Shown one piece after another: positions 8,672 to 17,597 of a DNA stretch of 64,000 nt. The notes under the pieces were generated by a model. That model did no database searches, was not told where the DNA came from, and saw nothing but the letters and a program-made list of their open reading frames with translations. A program made the translations under genes and the position numbers. The stretch covers positions 3,224,001 to 3,288,000 of the forward strand of contig OW818693.1 in the NCBI GenBank assembly GCA_942493335.1, read 5' to 3'. Within the stretch, counting starts at the first letter, position 1, and every line of letters starts with the position of its first letter. This stretch comes from JAEWSN01 sp942493335. GTDB lineage: Bacteria; Bacillota; Clostridia; DSM-8532.

Positions 8672-9115
8672 ATGGAAGCCTACAGACTCGTCGTGAAAAA
8701 GAGAATCCGTATGGTCACCCTATTTACACTCTTTGTGGTGGCGTTAATCCTCAGCATGCATTTCTTTGTCTTGAAATCCGTGAATGGAGCCAGTGGTATC
8801 TTGTTCAGTTTTCTGGAAGGATTCGCCATCGGCCTTGATGCAGTGGCACTCGTCATCACGATCAAGTCAAGAAATGCATTGAAAGACGAAACAAAACTCA
8901 AGGCCATGTACAACGAGGAACATGATGAGAGAAAAGCTTTCATCAAGCAGAAGGCAGGCATTCCCGTCATGACGGGAGCGGCCATCGCCCTGATGCTCGG
9001 CGGTGTTGTGGCAGGGTATTTCGATTCAACGGTCTGCTACACCATGGCTGCTTGTGGGATGTTCGTTGTTTTATACCAGATCGCTTTGAAGCTTTACTAT
9101 CAAACAAAGTTCTGA
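8672..9115 (+). CDS. Small integral membrane protein paired with XRE regulator
   Basis: 147 residues from ATG 8672. The GGAGGAAG ribosome binding site lies inside the end of the regulator gene, with 1 bp between stop and start, so the two are co-translated. Four hydrophobic segments are visible (about residues 12-32, 43-63, 95-115, 120-140), with a charged cytoplasmic loop (KDETKLKAMYNEEHDERKA) between the second and third. I do not recognise a named family. It belongs to the DUF-type membrane proteins often found behind XRE regulators. Function unknown. Confidence 0.7.
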   Translation: MEAYRLVVKKRIRMVTLFTLFVVALILSMHFFVLKSVNGASGILFSFLEGFAIGLDAVALVITIKSRNALKDETKLKAMYNEEHDERKAFIKQKAGIPVMTGAAIALMLGGVVAGYFDSTVCYTMAACGMFVVLYQIALKLYYQTKF

Positions 9116-9194
9116 CTGGTTTGGAGGCAGCCCGACTTATATCAAGCTACAACCTGCCTTCAACCGGACTGCAGTCCGACATATAACGAGCCAT

Positions 9195-9234
9195 CGCCTG
9201 CCTCCAGTCGATGACATTCGGCTGAAGGCAGGCG
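9195..9234. terminator. Hairpin between convergent genes
   Basis: CGCCTGCCT and AGGCAGGCG form a nine-base-pair stem between the convergent membrane-protein and VOC genes. A competing upstream copy (GGAGGCAG near 9122) could pair with the same CTGCCTCC. No clear T run follows, so its role as terminator is inferred from position. Confidence 0.4.
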
Positions 9235-9256
9235 AAGAGATCCGCTGCGATTCAGA

Positions 9257-9661
9257 TCATTCCCATACGACTTGCCAGGTCACGGTGAACCGGTCTGTCA
9301 CCCACGCAACCTTCCGCAGATCACCTACCGGCTCCGGCCCCATCATGACGGAGCCGCCCGCCGACAGCTTTCCGAAAAGGTGGTCAAACTCCGATTCCGT
9401 TTCACAGGAGATCAACAAAGAGATCGCCCAGGAGTCGGGGGGACAATAGGCCTTTTCCATATCCATGAGCATGAGTTCCTGCCCCATCACTTCAATCAAG
9501 GCCGTGAGAACTTTTCCCTCCTCGCCCCGTTCCTCCGCGCCGATATAGTCGATGGAAATTTTTCTGGCGTCGGGGAAAACAGACAAGTAAAAGTTCATGG
9601 CCTCTTCTGCTGTGCCGCAGAGGGTCAGAAATGGCGTGATGCGCTGTTTGGATTCTTTCAT
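9257..9661 (-). CDS. VOC/PhnB-like protein
   Basis: 134 residues from ATG 9661 behind GGAAGGAGACACCATC. The sequence ITPFLTLCGTAEEAMNFYLS, the central MGQELMLMD and the C-terminal VAWVTDRFTVTWQVVW are typical of the PhnB-like (3-demethylubiquinone methyltransferase-like) branch of the vicinal-oxygen-chelate superfamily. These small cytoplasmic proteins have two beta-alpha-beta-beta-beta units and few known substrates. It is transcribed towards the XRE pair. A longer reading from 9688 exists, but the ribosome binding site lies inside it. Confidence 0.8.
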   Translation of the reverse strand: MKESKQRITPFLTLCGTAEEAMNFYLSVFPDARKISIDYIGAEERGEEGKVLTALIEVMGQELMLMDMEKAYCPPDSWAISLLISCETESEFDHLFGKLSAGGSVMMGPEPVGDLRKVAWVTDRFTVTWQVVWE

Positions 9662-9841
9662 GATGGTGTCTCCTTCCGCCTGCCGCAACTATCGTTGCGG
9701 AAACAGGAATGCTTTCTTGGAGGGTATTTACCCGGAATCCCATACGTCCATTCGATTAGTCCGGTAGAATATCATCAGGGCACTGTGCATCAAGAGCAAA
9801 CGGTCGGAGTCTGCCATGATGGGGTCAGGAGGTGCATCAAC

Positions 9842-10729
9842 ATGAATGCATGGGAATCCATTCAGTCCGTTCTCGATGGAATCGAAGAGGATCTGTCCAA
9901 TCCGGCCGATATCGAAACGATGGCCAAAGCGGCCCATCTTTCCCCGTTTTACTTTCAGCGCCTGTTCCGGCGATTGGTCGGCCGTCCGGTCATGGAGTAC
10001 GTGAAGCTGCGGCGTCTGGCCGCGGCGGCGGACACTCTCGCCGGTTCGCAGTCCCGCATTCTGGATATTGCCGTGATGTTTGGGTTTGAGAGCCATGAAA
10101 CCTTTACCCGCGCGTTTAGGGACGCATACGGCATCACGCCGGAGTCACACCGGAAAGCGCCAAGACCGTTGTCCCATTTCAACAAACCGGATTTGTCAAT
10201 GATGTACCAATTGGTTGATGAAGGCGTACCACTGGTCGCGGAGGGGGTTATGCTGGAGATCCGGCGGGAGCGGATGCCGACGGCGCGCCGGTATGCGGGC
10301 TTCTCCATTCAGAACCCGATTTCGGATACGCCCGGGGTGGATCGGCTGGGTGAGTTGTGGAATCGTTTTCATGCAATGAAGGGTGAAGTGGCGGCATTTC
10401 TGCCGGAAGGTCGAACGCTCGGGTTGTCCTCACCCGGTCATGAACCCGGCTGTTTCACGTACTTCGCGGGAGGCGAGACCGGCGATGTTCCCTGCCCCGA
10501 AGGGTTGGAGCCGATGGAATTTCCGGAAGGCGAATATGTGGTCTGCACTTTTGAGGCGGAGAATTTCATGCGCCTGACAACCGATGCGTTGAACAAGGTG
10601 CGGGACTATCTGTTCGGAACCTGGCTGCCCCACCACAAGCTGAATGTGGAACCGTTCATGGCGGAATTGTATGGAGATACCCTGCCGGATGCAGTGGGCA
10701 TGGAAATCCGACTCAGTGCCAGCCCTTGA
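9842..10729 (+). CDS. AraC-family regulator with GyrI-like effector domain
   Basis: 295 residues from ATG 9842 behind CAGGAGGTGC. Residues 1-105 form the double helix-turn-helix of the AraC family (PFYFQRLFRRLVGRPVMEYV ... ILDIAVMFGFESHETFTRAF). Residues 130-290 look like the SoxS/Rob-GyrI (BmrR-type) small-molecule-binding domain, with PEGEYVVCTFE and a WLP...VEPFMAELY end. Such proteins usually activate efflux or detoxification genes on binding a hydrophobic ligand. The divergent VOC gene is the nearest candidate target. The 3' end overlaps the convergent membrane-protein gene by 17 bp. Confidence 0.88.
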   Translation: MNAWESIQSVLDGIEEDLSNPADIETMAKAAHLSPFYFQRLFRRLVGRPVMEYVKLRRLAAAADTLAGSQSRILDIAVMFGFESHETFTRAFRDAYGITPESHRKAPRPLSHFNKPDLSMMYQLVDEGVPLVAEGVMLEIRRERMPTARRYAGFSIQNPISDTPGVDRLGELWNRFHAMKGEVAAFLPEGRTLGLSSPGHEPGCFTYFAGGETGDVPCPEGLEPMEFPEGEYVVCTFEAENFMRLTTDALNKVRDYLFGTWLPHHKLNVEPFMAELYGDTLPDAVGMEIRLSASP

Positions 10730-13700
10730 ACTTGTTCAGAACCGCCTGTCTGCTGAACTTTGACGGGGTCTCCCTCTCGCCTTTCTGCATTTCGTTGAGG
10801 CTGGCGATGGCGATCAGCGCAAGGCCTGCAATCAGCAGATAACCCCACCATGGGATGCTGGCCCAGAAGGATTGCGTTTGGATCAATGCGTTCAGCAGCA
10901 GGGTGCCTGAGCCGACAAAGAAATACGACTTGATACGGAATTGCATCCCGACGAAGACGGCGGCCAGGGAAAGTATGCCGGTGATGAGGGCGTCCGCCAG
11001 ATATCCGTACAGGAGAATGTCGCGGATCAGGAGTGCCGCGATGACCAGCAGGACGACAAGCTGGATCTTCCGGAACAAATCCTCGCGTCCCGGCCATATC
11101 CGGATGGACAGGACAAGGGTGATGACCAGCAATGGCAGACAGAAGAGCTCCGTCCGGATCACAGAGGGTGGATCAAGGATGGACAGCAACGTCAGATAAG
11201 GCAGCATGACGGACACGATCCAGAGCGTATGGACGATTCTTTTTGCATTCCCGACCCGGTTTCGCTGGGAGAACAGGAGGAAAGTGAGGAGGGAAGGCGC
11301 GATCATCGACAGCCATTCCGACAAATCCGTACTGTCCGCCAGATGTCCGAGGAAAGGCAATACGGCCAAAGCGCCGACGGCATACCAATCGGGAAGAATG
11401 GCCCAAAGCCCCTTTGCGTCAGGGTTCTTTTCAAGCAACCCCTTGAAAAGGAATTCCCCCGTGTATTTCAGCAGAAGGAAAAGAACTATAAGTGAGACAA
11501 GCCTTGCGGGCAGATTGTTGTCTAGAAGGCTTCGAAAGCTTTCATCTGCGAGGGGGATCAGCAGCAGAAGCGGGACGAAAACAAGCTGGGATTGTTTTCC
11601 CCAGTGTAGAACGACCAATGTCAGCGTGATGCACATCAAACTCAGGATGAGCTGCGGGAGTGCGAAGGTCCAGACGGAGAGAAGGCTGGGGACTGAGAGG
11701 ATAGAAACCGGGATGAAGTACCAGAAGGTTCTGCTTTTCCATTCGTTTTTCAGCAGGAGCCAGAGCAACGCCAGCAGGAAGGCGGCAACCGGAAAGACGT
11801 AGCAGGATGCGTCATCGGGAAGCTTTAACGCTTCGGTGGAGGAAAACAGCGCCAGGATACATGCGGAATACAGCAGATACAGGAAGCTACAGGCTTGGAT
11901 CAGATGCGTCCTCGCAGAGGCAGAAGCATGGCCTGCATTAGCTTCGTCAACAGAGGATGAAACCCGGTTCTCCCGTCCCCGGAAATCCCTTGTCATGGAA
12001 TAAAAGTAGATGGCGGCCGGAAGAAGGAAAATCAGTGGATTTGCGTGGTAATCATCGAACAGGCTCAGAACAGCCAAAGGGATCAGGATCTGTGCAGCCC
12101 AGAAAAATGGCGCCTCGAGGGAGGTCTCAATCTTTCTGAACATAATGCTGGCCAGAAAGAGCAGCAACGCGATCAATCCGAAATGAAGCGCTCCGTTATA
12201 CCAGGAATCCACAGAAGGCGGAAGAACGCCATACAAGGAAGCCAAGGCGAGCACGGAAACAAGCGGGAATGATATCTTCAGGAGTGTTCGTGAAAGCGGG
12301 CGCTCCACTTTCCGATAGACAAGATACAATGCGCATCCCAGCGAGGCGAAGATGAGCGAGGTCAGAGACCATTCCTCCTGTACAGCAGCCAACCCTGCGG
12401 TGATGGTCATCAGCACGAGGGACAGAACCCCGTTGGGCGTGCGGATGGATGTGATGTACTTCCAGCGGTTCAAAAGGAAAAGGAAGACAAACATCAGCAC
12501 GGACAGCAGGAACATGTGCAGAGGATACGAATAATCCGCATGGGCCACCTCGATCAGGTTGAAACCCTGATGGCCGGCGGATATCAGGAACAAAGGCGTC
12601 AGCCAGGCAAAGACGGGCTTTTTTGTCCTGTAGGCGAGATAGCCATAGTTCGCCGCAACAAGCAGATGGGCGGCAAGCACGGCGAAGGAGGCGGAGTCCG
12701 TGTTTAGCAGGATTCCCCGAAGATTGACGAAGAGAAAGGTGCAGAGGGAGATGAATCCGCTTGCATAAACAAAGGTCTTTTTCAGGAATTCCCGATCCCT
12801 TGCGATGCGCTCGAAACCGAGGAAGAGGAAGCCGACGAGTGCGAACAGCACCACATCCATGGAAGCAAGCGGGCTGTTCTCCACGATGTACCAGACTCCG
12901 AAAACCAGAAGTCCGCTGAAAACGATGCCGTACTCCTTCCTGCCGCCGGAGAACGTCATCAGGATGTACAGGGCAGCCATCAGAAGAAGATTGATTCCAT
13001 GCAGGGCGGACTGATCGAAGAAAAGCAGCATGAACAGGGCGCTGATGAATAGATTGATTTGGACGAATGCGGGGAAGGCCTCCGTGAACCGGTTGAGTTT
13101 CGCGGGCAACCCCTTTGTTGCAAAAAGTGCGACGATCAGGCCGTTGTACAGGGCGATACCCAGATAGAAGAGATCGACGGGCGGGTGGAAGGCTGCGATC
13201 AGAAAGACCACATCGAGGCTGATGGTCACGAGGGTCAGCCATGTGAAGAACCGGTTGGCGTACTTGCTGCTGCTGTAGGCGTAGACGGGAATGCAGAGGG
13301 ACGCGCCTAGAACGCCGAGCAAGAATCTTCCTTCGCCTGAAACGGAAAACCAACTGCCGAAAAGCTCGAAAAACCCGGCTGAAAGGACGGCAACGGGGAG
13401 AAACAGGCTGCCGAGCACCCAGAATGCGAACCCGGTTTTCCTGATTTTCAGGGTTTTGTCGGTGAAGATGCTGAGCCCGAAAAACAGGATGGCGACGAAG
13501 GTGATGACCGCTGTCTTGGCGATGCTTCCCATCATGTTCCAGGAACTTGTGGCCAGAATCAGACCGGCCAGGAGGACGAATACCACGCCGAGTACCAGGA
13601 TCCAGGTGATGTTCCTGTCCCGGATTTCCTGCGGTGAAAGGATTCGGGCGGGCCGAGGCTGTGCCGGGGTTTGCTGTTGGACCCCCGTCCGGTATTTTGT

Positions 13701-14084
13701 TTGGCCTGGTGCATCGCCTTGCGGCTGACCCGTCGGGCTGCCTTGCGGTTGAGCCTGCGAACCGCCGTGCGACCGGTCATAAGGCAGGCCCGGCTGGGAT
13801 TGGTATCTGATCCAGGGTGGGGCTGGAGGTTGCGGCGCGGCCTCCCTTGGAAGGCCAGACGCAGTCTCCCCTAGAAAGCCAGACGCGGCCTCCCTTGGAA
13901 GGCCAGACGCACCCTCGCTTGGAGAGTTCGGCACAGCTTCTCCGTTTTGCTCCGGTTGCCGGACATTCAGGGAATACCATTCATGCAGCGAGCGCAACTT
14001 CCTGAAGTCGCGTTCCGGGATCAGACGCGCATTTCGAAGCTTTTCCAATTCCTCGAGAAAGATCATTCTCCTGTTTTCGTCCAT
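10713..14084 (-). CDS. Very large polytopic membrane protein
   Basis: 1123 residues from ATG 14084 behind GGGAGAGGTGCCGCCG (a GTG three codons earlier is less well placed). Residues 1-40 are a charged helical region (MDENRRMIFLEELEKLRNAR). Residues 50-150 are a Pro/Gly/Gln-rich linker containing ASGLPREA repeats. From about 160 to the end, around 30 hydrophobic segments follow one another with very short loops, and the C-terminus is a short basic tail. The layout recalls the DUF2157 or SCO7613-type membrane proteins of Gram-positive bacteria, whose function is unknown. No transporter signature or catalytic motif was seen. Confidence 0.75.
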   Translation of the reverse strand: MDENRRMIFLEELEKLRNARLIPERDFRKLRSLHEWYSLNVRQPEQNGEAVPNSPSEGASGLPREAASGFLGETASGLPREAAPQPPAPPWIRYQSQPGLPYDRSHGGSQAQPQGSPTGQPQGDAPGQTKYRTGVQQQTPAQPRPARILSPQEIRDRNITWILVLGVVFVLLAGLILATSSWNMMGSIAKTAVITFVAILFFGLSIFTDKTLKIRKTGFAFWVLGSLFLPVAVLSAGFFELFGSWFSVSGEGRFLLGVLGASLCIPVYAYSSSKYANRFFTWLTLVTISLDVVFLIAAFHPPVDLFYLGIALYNGLIVALFATKGLPAKLNRFTEAFPAFVQINLFISALFMLLFFDQSALHGINLLLMAALYILMTFSGGRKEYGIVFSGLLVFGVWYIVENSPLASMDVVLFALVGFLFLGFERIARDREFLKKTFVYASGFISLCTFLFVNLRGILLNTDSASFAVLAAHLLVAANYGYLAYRTKKPVFAWLTPLFLISAGHQGFNLIEVAHADYSYPLHMFLLSVLMFVFLFLLNRWKYITSIRTPNGVLSLVLMTITAGLAAVQEEWSLTSLIFASLGCALYLVYRKVERPLSRTLLKISFPLVSVLALASLYGVLPPSVDSWYNGALHFGLIALLLFLASIMFRKIETSLEAPFFWAAQILIPLAVLSLFDDYHANPLIFLLPAAIYFYSMTRDFRGRENRVSSSVDEANAGHASASARTHLIQACSFLYLLYSACILALFSSTEALKLPDDASCYVFPVAAFLLALLWLLLKNEWKSRTFWYFIPVSILSVPSLLSVWTFALPQLILSLMCITLTLVVLHWGKQSQLVFVPLLLLIPLADESFRSLLDNNLPARLVSLIVLFLLLKYTGEFLFKGLLEKNPDAKGLWAILPDWYAVGALAVLPFLGHLADSTDLSEWLSMIAPSLLTFLLFSQRNRVGNAKRIVHTLWIVSVMLPYLTLLSILDPPSVIRTELFCLPLLVITLVLSIRIWPGREDLFRKIQLVVLLVIAALLIRDILLYGYLADALITGILSLAAVFVGMQFRIKSYFFVGSGTLLLNALIQTQSFWASIPWWGYLLIAGLALIAIASLNEMQKGERETPSKFSRQAVLNKFKGWH
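13846..13925 (-). repeat. About 30-bp tandem repeat coding an ASGLPREA-type linker
   Basis: Near-identical units of about 30 bp (core CTTGGAAGGCCAGACGC or variants such as CTAGAAAGCCAGACGC) lie in tandem inside the large membrane protein gene. They encode a repeated ten-residue linker (ASGLPREA, ASGFLGETA). The unit length keeps the frame, so copy number can change without disrupting the protein. Confidence 0.65.
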
Positions 14085-14239
14085 CGGCGGCACCTCTCCC
14101 TGCTTCTGTAAGAAAGTGTCTCCCGGGTATCATATCACGTAAGACGGGAGGATGGGAGCAGTCACGAAAGCCTGCTCCCGGATCATTCACATGCTGAAGA
14201 CGCCTGCGCCGCAAGGGCTGGAACTGTATGATTGCACCA

Positions 14240-14267
14240 TTGCCATCGGCAACCAAAAGACTATAAT
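14240..14267 (+). promoter_or_regulatory. Promoter of the M-box/corA transcript
   Basis: TTGCCA (14240-14245), a 16-bp spacer and a perfect TATAAT (14262-14267) lie about 30 bp before the riboswitch. This is the only good sigma-A-type promoter in the gap. Confidence 0.7.
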
Positions 14268-14297
14268 GAAACTGGATGCCAATGGGCATCACGATCT

Positions 14298-14455
14298 CCA
14301 TTAGGTGAGGCTCCTGTACGGATGCACGCTGCACTCGGGAAACGTCGAGAGACGCCAACCTGGGAAACCAGGCACTACCGGAAACAAGGTTTTGCCCATG
14401 CAGCCGGATCATTCCCAGCCGTACAGTGCCAAAGCTCGGATGAGGGGAGTGGTGG
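14298..14455 (+). ncRNA. M-box (ykoK) Mg2+ riboswitch
   Basis: The leader contains the diagnostic M-box blocks in order: TTAGGTGAGGCTCCTGTACG, GATGCACGCTGC, GAAACGTCGAGAGACGCCAA, a CCGGAAACAAGG hairpin, ATGCAGCCGGAT and GTACAGTGCCAAAGCTCGGATG. M-box RNAs fold around several Mg2+ ions and shut off Mg2+ transporter genes when the ion is plentiful. Here it is followed by a factor-independent terminator and then a CorA-type gene, so transcription attenuation is the expected mechanism. Confidence 0.93.
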
Positions 14456-14475
14456 ATATGAACGACGGTCGAAGT

Positions 14476-14497
14476 CCGCATCCTGCGGGCTTTTTTT
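14476..14497 (+). terminator. Riboswitch expression-platform terminator
   Basis: CCGCA, TCC, TGCGG hairpin followed by seven T residues (14491-14497), placed between the M-box and corA. It should form when Mg2+ binds the aptamer. Confidence 0.85.
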
Positions 14498-14592
14498 ATT
14501 CTCCGCGCTGCCTGGTGACAGACACGCGTCCTTGCCGCACTTGCCGGTATGCCAGCAAAGAGGTGATTCATAAGGAAAGAAGGTGATTTCTG

Positions 14593-15549
14593 ATGATGGA
14601 AATCTTCAAGACACTGGATCCATCAGCTGTTTTGGCGCGCACTGAAAAAATCGAGCGCGGTTGCTGGATCAATCTGGTTTCCCCGACACAGGAAGAATTG
14701 GACCAAATCATCATGGAGTTGAGCATAGAGCCGAACTTCCTGAGCGATCCGCTGGATGATGAAGAGAAGGCGCGTATCGATGTGGAAGACGACCAGACCC
14801 TGATCATCGTGGATGTGCCCTATGTGCTCGAGGACGCCAACACCATCAAGTTCGAAACCCTTCCGATGGGGATTCTGCACATCCGGGACGACTGTCTCAT
14901 CACGATCTGCAGCAAGCCGATCGCCATGCTGGACCGTTTTCGCAACGGCCAGATCAAGAGCCATTTCACCTACAAGAAGACCCGCTTTATTTTCCAGATC
15001 CTCTACCAGGTGGCAAAGGAATATCTGAAATACCTCAAACACATCGACAAGAAGACCGACGACATTGAGGATCGTCTGCACAAGTCGATGAAGAACCGGG
15101 AATTGTACCGGTTGATGGAGCTCGGGAAATCCCTCGTCTACTTCTCCACGTCGTTGAAATCCAATGAAGCCATGATGGAACGGCTTCTGCGGGGGCGCAT
15201 CGTGAAGATGTACGAGGAGGATCAGGAACTGCTTGAGGACGCCATTGTCGAAATCAAGCAGGCCATCGAGATGGCGAACATCTACAGCAGCATCCTCAAT
15301 GGAACCATGGATGCTTATGCCTCCATCATCTCAAACAATTTGAACGTGGTGATGAAATTTCTGGCGTCGGTCACCATCGTCATGTCCATTCCGACGGTCG
15401 TATTCAGTTATTTCGGGCAGAATGTCGTATTCCCCTTTTCGGGGGACCTATCGGCGGTCGGCAGCCTGATGTGGCTGTGGGTGTTGATTGGCACGGGGAT
15501 CATCTGCGGGGGTGCAACCTTCCTGCTGAACAAAAAGGGCATGTTCTGA
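14593..15549 (+). CDS. corA: CorA-family divalent cation transporter
   Basis: 318 residues, starting at one of two adjacent ATGs behind GAAAGAAGGTGATTTCTG. A long cytoplasmic N-terminal domain (to about 250) with the stalk helix ends in two transmembrane helices (about 258-278 and 292-312). The pore motif after the first helix reads SYFGQNVVFP. Ordinary CorA has GMN here, so Met is replaced by Gln. CorA pentamers carry Mg2+ (or Co2+/Ni2+) across the membrane. The Mg2+-sensing leader argues that this is a true Mg2+ importer despite the altered filter. Confidence 0.9.
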   Translation: MMEIFKTLDPSAVLARTEKIERGCWINLVSPTQEELDQIIMELSIEPNFLSDPLDDEEKARIDVEDDQTLIIVDVPYVLEDANTIKFETLPMGILHIRDDCLITICSKPIAMLDRFRNGQIKSHFTYKKTRFIFQILYQVAKEYLKYLKHIDKKTDDIEDRLHKSMKNRELYRLMELGKSLVYFSTSLKSNEAMMERLLRGRIVKMYEEDQELLEDAIVEIKQAIEMANIYSSILNGTMDAYASIISNNLNVVMKFLASVTIVMSIPTVVFSYFGQNVVFPFSGDLSAVGSLMWLWVLIGTGIICGGATFLLNKKGMF

Positions 15550-15628
15550 CGATTCCTGCGTTTAGGAAAGTCCGGCAGGAACGGAATAATCCGCAGAAAG
15601 GTGCGGAATGACTGGAATCAGGACAAAG

Positions 15629-15660
15629 AAAAGGAGGCCTCCGCGGGCCTCCTTTTTCTT
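15629..15660. terminator. Bidirectional terminator between corA and hcp
   Basis: GGAGGCC (15633-15639), loop TCCGCG, GGCCTCC (15646-15652), with T5 on the right and A-rich sequence on the left. It can terminate both the rightward corA transcript and the leftward hcp transcript. Confidence 0.85.
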
Positions 15661-15665
15661 TGCCG

Positions 15666-17294
15666 TCAGCTCATGAAAAGCTTCACATCGTCGTCCACAC
15701 TGCCGATGCCCGCGATGCCGAAGGTATCGATGAGCACCTTGGCGACGTTCGGCGACAGGAAACCGGGGAGTGTTGGCCCCAGATGGATGTTCTTCACACC
15801 GAGATACAGCAGCGCAAGCAGGACGATGACGGCCTTCTGCTCATACCATGCAATATTGAACGCAATGGGAAGCTTGTTGATGTCGTCAAGGCCGAAGACT
15901 TCCTTCAGCTTCAGCGCGATCAGCGCAAGGGAGTAGGAATCGTTGCACTGCCCGGCATCGAGGACGCGCGGAATGCCGCCGATATCTCCGAGATTCAGCT
16001 TGTTGTAGCGGTATTTCGCGCAGCCCGCCGTCAGGATGATGGTATCCTTCGGCAGTGCTTCGGCGAAATGCGTATAGTATTCACGTGATTTCATGCGACC
16101 ATCGCAGCCGGCCATGACGAAAAACTTCTTGATGGCGCCGGATTTGACGGCATCGACAACCTTGTCGGCCAATGCAAATACCTGTGCATGTGCGAATCCG
16201 CCTGTGATGCTGCCGGTTTCGATTTCCACCGGAGGCTTCGAGGTTTTCGCCATGGCGATGACGGCCGAGAAATCCTTCTTTCCGTCCGGTCCGGCGGTGA
16301 TATGGGTGCAGCCCGGATATCCGGCCGCTCCGGTTGTGAAGATCCGTCCGACCACCTCTTCGCTCTTCGGCGGGGCGATGCAGTTCGTCGTGAACAGGAT
16401 CGGACCGTTGAAGGATTCGAATTCTCCGACCTGCTTCCACCAGGCATTTCCGTAGTTCCCGACAAAGTTGTCGTACTTCTTGAAGGCCGGATAATAATGG
16501 GCCGGCAGCATTTCGCTGTGCGTATAGACATCAACTCCGGTTCCTTTTGTCTGTTCCAGCAACAGCTCCAGATCCGTAAAATCATGTCCGGAAATCAAAA
16601 TGCCCGGATTGCCCCTGACGCCGATGTTGACGGAGGTGATTTCGGGATTTCCGTACCGGGAGGTATTGGCTTCGTCCAGCAGCGCCATGGCATTCACACC
16701 GAACTGCCCGGTCTTCAGGACCAGCGCGACGAGGGCGTCGGCCGTGAGGGAATCATCCATTGTGGCGGCCAATGCTTCATAGATGAAAGCATAAATATCG
16801 GGGTTCTCTTTCCCTATATTCAGGGCGTGGTGGGTGTAGGCGGCAATGCCCTTGAGTCCGTAGATGACAAGTTCGCGCAGGGAACGGACATCCTCGCTTT
16901 CAGTGGACAGCACGCCGATCTTCGAGGCCTTTTCCAGCATGGAAGTCCGGTCTCCCAGGGTGAAAGTCGCCGCATCGCCGTATCCGGCGCCGGGTACTTT
17001 CACACGCAATCCGTCGCGGATGGCAAGGACGGCGCGGATCTGCTTTTCAATGGCCGCTTCGTCGAAGTTGGCGTTGGTGATGGTCATGAACAGGCTCTTC
17101 AACAGGGCATGATTGGCTTCTCCGAGGGTCTTCGCCTCAAGCTTGCTCTTCACGACGACTTCCGCCAGGCCTTTGTTGCTGTAAATCAGCAGATCCTGCA
17201 GTTTCGCGACGGTTTCGGTTTTCCCGCAGACGCCGCGCACTTCACAGCCGGTTCCCCGAGCGGTTTCTTGGCACTGAAAACAAAACATGCCCAT
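15666..17294 (-). CDS. hcp: Hydroxylamine reductase (hybrid-cluster protein)
   Basis: 542 residues from ATG 17294 behind GGAGGGTTATT. The N-terminal iron-sulfur ligands are C5-x2-C8-x8-C17-x5-C23 (CFQCQETARGTGC...C), as in class I/II prismane proteins. The hybrid-cluster ligands are represented by GHDFTDLE, THSEMLPAHYYP, TTNCI, GYPGCTHI, GCAKYRYN and DAGQCNDSYS. Hcp reduces hydroxylamine in vitro and acts as an NO reductase/S-nitrosylase in anaerobes under nitrosative stress. No hcr reductase gene is adjacent. The upstream region carries four spaced copies of a CATTGTCTTG-like site, a likely operator. Confidence 0.95.
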   Translation of the reverse strand: MGMFCFQCQETARGTGCEVRGVCGKTETVAKLQDLLIYSNKGLAEVVVKSKLEAKTLGEANHALLKSLFMTITNANFDEAAIEKQIRAVLAIRDGLRVKVPGAGYGDAATFTLGDRTSMLEKASKIGVLSTESEDVRSLRELVIYGLKGIAAYTHHALNIGKENPDIYAFIYEALAATMDDSLTADALVALVLKTGQFGVNAMALLDEANTSRYGNPEITSVNIGVRGNPGILISGHDFTDLELLLEQTKGTGVDVYTHSEMLPAHYYPAFKKYDNFVGNYGNAWWKQVGEFESFNGPILFTTNCIAPPKSEEVVGRIFTTGAAGYPGCTHITAGPDGKKDFSAVIAMAKTSKPPVEIETGSITGGFAHAQVFALADKVVDAVKSGAIKKFFVMAGCDGRMKSREYYTHFAEALPKDTIILTAGCAKYRYNKLNLGDIGGIPRVLDAGQCNDSYSLALIALKLKEVFGLDDINKLPIAFNIAWYEQKAVIVLLALLYLGVKNIHLGPTLPGFLSPNVAKVLIDTFGIAGIGSVDDDVKLFMS

Positions 17295-17304
17295 AATAAC
17301 CCTC

Positions 17305-17385
17305 CATTTTCTTGTTTATCCGATCATTGTCTTGTTCGGTGAAAATGATTCAATGTCTTGTCCGGAAAAAGGCTTCATTGTCTTG
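17305..17385 (-). promoter_or_regulatory. Array of CATTGTCTTG repeats upstream of hcp
   Basis: CATTTTCTTG (17305-17314), CATTGTCTTG (17325-17334), CAATGTCTTG (17351-17360) and CATTGTCTTG (17376-17385) are direct copies spaced 20, 26 and 25 bp apart. On the hcp strand they read CAAGACAATG. The regular spacing just upstream of the start codon suggests cooperative binding by a regulator. The site does not obviously match the TTGTGA-type Fnr/HcpR box. Confidence 0.55.
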
Positions 17386-17597
17386 ACTGACGAAAAAGAT
17401 GAATGGCCATGTCGGACGAAACAGGTGTCCCGACGATAAAATACCCTTTGGAGAGCCGGGTAAACGGGAAAATCCATATGAAAAGTGTATGTGTTGCGCA
17501 AACAGGACCCTGGACCCAGACAAATCGGCAGAAGGCGCATTCTTTCAGACTTTCATTGTGATAAACTGAGAAAGACCACACTACGGAGGTATTTGCC

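Noticed and set aside
9272..9841. N-terminal extension of the AraC regulator
   Set aside because: The added 190 residues are antisense to the VOC gene; the ribosome binding site and HTH alignment fix the start at 9842.
12196..13353. Long plus- and minus-strand open frames in other frames of real genes (also at 16188-17342, 17553-18785, 27363-28796, 30974-32692, 57292-58596, 58633-59937)
   Set aside because: Each overlaps a well-supported gene completely, has no ribosome binding site, and encodes Arg/Gly/His-rich or otherwise non-protein-like sequence.
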